DNA of 16,525 bases from Beijerinckiaceae bacterium (GTDB lineage: Bacteria > Pseudomonadota > Alphaproteobacteria > Rhizobiales > Beijerinckiaceae). The notes below the pieces were generated by a model, which did not search any database, had not been told where the DNA came from, and saw nothing but the letters and a program-made list of their open reading frames with translations. The translations under genes and the position numbers were made by a program. The stretch lies in the NCBI GenBank assembly GCA_947380915.1, contig CANCSY010000049.1, forward strand, positions 1 through 16,525, read 5' to 3'. Position 1 is the stretch's first letter, and every line of letters begins with the position of its first letter. Below, piece after piece: positions 15,666-16,525 of the stretch.

Positions 15666-15827
15666 TCACAACCTGCCGGAAGCGTTCCTCAAGGCGTTGG
15701 CGATTTTGGATCCGACCGCTGTGGCGCCGCCCACAATCGCCACTGAAACGAGGGCTGCGATCAAGGCATATTCCAACGCGGTTGCGCCAGAATCATCTTT
15801 CAAAAAACGAAGGATCAGGTCACCCAA
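15666..15827 (-). CDS. flp: Flp-type pilin 2 (TTG start)
   Basis: This is a type IVb Flp prepilin, the fibre subunit of the Tad pilus. I place the start at TTG 15827. The upstream in-frame codons offer no ATG, GGGAG (15836-15840) is spaced 8 bases from this TTG, and the resulting protein is 53 residues, exactly the length of the neighbouring pilin. The leader ends at Gly14. Mature sequence begins ATALEYALIAALV, with the required Glu at +5 and Tyr at +6, and continues as one hydrophobic helix. It matches 28 of 53 positions of the upstream pilin, counting the start residue. GTG 15836 and GTG 15899 are alternative starts; the latter gives an implausibly long 38-residue leader. A TTG start suggests lower output, so this could be a minor pilin; that is an inference. 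Confidence 0.85.
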   Translation of the reverse strand: MGDLILRFLKDDSGATALEYALIAALVSVAIVGGATAVGSKIANALRNASGRL

Positions 15828-15855
15828 GCCCGTCACTCCCGAGTAGTTTGTTTGT

Positions 15856-15885
15856 GCGGGTCTAGAGACCACCCATACGACCCGC
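15856..15885 (-). repeat. Inverted repeat 3, near the flp2 ribosome site
   Basis: GCGGGTC (15856-15862) and GACCCGC (15879-15885) form a perfect 7-bp stem with a 16-base loop. In the transcript it ends 15 bases before the GGGAG of the second pilin, close enough to affect ribosome loading. A smaller internal GGTC/GACC pairing is possible. Confidence 0.55.
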
Positions 15886-15921
15886 CCGGGATCTGTCACC
15901 AGAAGAAGCAGACCAATTACA

Positions 15922-15947
15922 GCCTTGAATTTTCAACCACTCAAGGC
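15922..15947 (-). repeat. Inverted repeat 2 between the pilin genes
   Basis: GCCTTGA (15922-15928) and TCAAGGC (15941-15947) form a perfect 7-bp stem with a 12-base AT-rich loop. It is the middle one of three such structures in the 245-base inter-pilin gap. No T-tract follows, so it is not a standard terminator. Confidence 0.5.
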
Positions 15948-15993
15948 CGCCTAATGCAGCTCTCAATCCGGGAAGAGGCGATCGTAGAATGAT

Positions 15994-16031
15994 TGAGCTT
16001 GGGACCCAGCCGCAACATGGCCCCAAGCTCA
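15994..16031 (-). repeat. Inverted repeat 1: strong stem-loop after flp1
   Basis: TGAGCTTGGG (15994-16003) and CCCAAGCTCA (16022-16031) are perfect 10-bp complements around an 18-base loop. On the - strand the structure begins 41 bases after the first pilin stop. No T-run follows, so a stabilising 3' stem-loop, processing site or partial terminator fits better than a full terminator. Confidence 0.6.
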
Positions 16032-16072
16032 GGATTGACAATCTGTACACAGGGCAAGGATGCCCAGATCGA

Positions 16073-16234
16073 TCAAAGTTTTCCGGCAACGTTGTTCATC
16101 AACCGGCCAATGTTCCCTCCCAAAGCCGTCGCCGCACCAATGATCGCCACTGCGATCAGGGAGGCGAGCAAGGCGTATTCGATCGCGGTGGCGCCGGATT
16201 CGTCGGCGGCGAAGTTTGCAATGAGGTTTTTCAT
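16073..16234 (-). CDS. flp: Flp-type pilin 1 (likely major pilin)
   Basis: This is a 53-residue type IVb Flp prepilin, probably the main fibre subunit. The leader MKNLIANFAADESG is cleaved after Gly14 by CpaA. Mature sequence starts ATAIEYALLASLIAVAII, with Glu at +5 and Tyr at +6, then a Gly/Ala-rich hydrophobic helix and a short polar tail. ATG 16234 has GGGAG at 16242-16246, spaced 7 bases. An in-frame ATG at 16240 is too close to that site. A sigma70-like promoter and a spaced inverted repeat lie upstream, and a strong stem-loop lies downstream, as expected for an abundant pilin message. It is first in the pilus operon, ahead of a diverged paralogue. Confidence 0.93.
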   Translation of the reverse strand: MKNLIANFAADESGATAIEYALLASLIAVAIIGAATALGGNIGRLMNNVAGKL

Positions 16235-16296
16235 AAACATGCTCCCAAGCTACTGAGCGTAGGCTACCTCCGGGGGTCAAAGGGCCCAACGCGTGA

Positions 16297-16325
16297 ACTG
16301 TACAATGGGACGATGAATAATTCAA
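16297..16325 (-). promoter_or_regulatory. Sigma70-like promoter for flp1 and the pilus operon
   Basis: On the - strand TTGAAT (16325-16320) and TACAGT (16302-16297) are spaced 17 bases, each matching 4 of 6 consensus positions. Transcription would begin near 16290, giving a leader of about 55 bases with GGGAG before the flp1 start. No other pair upstream of the gene looked better. Confidence 0.4.
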
Positions 16326-16331
16326 CCAGAA

Positions 16332-16370
16332 AAGAGACATATGTGTTGTTTTTTTCAATAATTGTCTCTT
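16332..16370. promoter_or_regulatory. Spaced inverted repeat upstream of the pilin promoter
   Basis: AAGAGACA (16332-16339) and TGTCTCTT (16363-16370) are perfect inverted copies separated by 23 AT-rich bases, 31 bases centre to centre or about three helical turns. They lie just upstream of the proposed -35 element, at roughly -46 and -77. That is the usual place for an activator or looping regulator. No known regulator was matched. Confidence 0.4.
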
Positions 16371-16525
16371 ATGCCGTGATTCGCTCTTTGCATGTTCGCT
16401 TTCCGGGACCGATACGCCGGACCCATGGGCGGAAAACATGCGGCCATGTCTGCGTCCCCGGCTGGCGGCCTGACCCTTTCGACTATTTAGACTCTGTTCA
16501 CCAATTCCATGCCATAGTGAAGGTC
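16371..16525. other. Non-coding right edge; possible end of a - strand reading frame
   Basis: No gene is supported in most of this stretch. From the right edge a - strand frame runs 12 codons (ending ELVNRV) to TAA at 16487-16489. It is too short to identify. It could be the tail of a gene outside the window, or an insertion-sequence end reading GACTCTGTTCACC inward from 16490. Confidence 0.25.

Noticed and set aside
15828..15899. N-terminal extension of pilin 2 from GTG 15899
   Set aside because: It would give a 38-residue leader, too long for an Flp prepilin, and it covers a stem-loop. The TTG start matches the length of the paralogue.
16029..16439. 136-codon - strand frame overlapping pilin 1
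   Set aside because: It is out of frame with the obvious Flp pilin (16073-16234), which has a strong ribosome site and the Gly/Glu+5 cleavage signature.
1..16525. CRISPR array, tRNA/rRNA, phage or toxin-antitoxin genes
   Set aside because: No regularly spaced repeats, cloverleaf sequences, integrases or paired small toxin-antitoxin frames were seen on reading both strands.

Overview
The window is ordinary chromosomal DNA of an alphaproteobacterium, most likely of the order Hyphomicrobiales (Rhizobiales). The evidence is high GC, alphaproteobacterial-type Cpa/Tad proteins, and the layout of a tad cluster with convergent tadD next to a leucyl aminopeptidase. No rRNA, tRNA, CRISPR array or complete mobile element was seen. 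I found no wholly undescribed system. The most interesting part is the regulatory and structural architecture around two tandem pilin genes.

Region 1 (1-2190, + strand) is a nucleoside salvage operon. It holds the tail of a probable purine-nucleoside phosphorylase, deoC (deoxyribose-phosphate aldolase) and deoA (thymidine phosphorylase), with overlapping stops and starts. Together they turn deoxynucleosides into free bases plus deoxyribose phosphate, which DeoC splits to glyceraldehyde-3-phosphate and acetaldehyde. A 15-bp tandem duplication sits at the deoC start. DeoA has Asn where the family has a phosphate-site Lys.

Region 2 (2187-6086, - strand) is a tight four-gene run: M17 leucyl aminopeptidase, MFS transporter, short MarR-type regulator, and an SH3-NlpC/P60 peptidase. 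The two peptidases lack signal peptides, which suggests cytosolic peptide or muropeptide recycling. The MFS/MarR pair may be an insertion between them.

Region 3 (6087-16234) is a tight-adherence (Tad/Flp, Cpa) type IVc pilus locus. tadD (+) converges on a long - strand cluster read in the order flp1, flp2, cpaA, cpaB, cpaC, cpaD, cpaE, cpaF, tadB, tadC. The pilins are processed by CpaA and assembled by the CpaF ATPase with the TadB/TadC inner-membrane platform. CpaE helps localise the machine, and the fibre exits through the CpaC secretin with CpaB, CpaD and TadD. Minor pilins TadE/F/G are not in the window. The two 53-residue pilins are separated by 245 bases with three perfect inverted repeats. 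A sigma70-like promoter and a spaced inverted repeat lie upstream of flp1. TTAACCAT octamers, resembling CtrA half-sites, lie before tadD and before cpaB. Sampled GC falls from about 68% in the deo region to about 50% in tad genes and lower upstream of flp1.

Region 4 (about 16371-16525) has no supported gene. The last 39 bases could be the end of a - strand reading frame, possibly an insertion-sequence edge.
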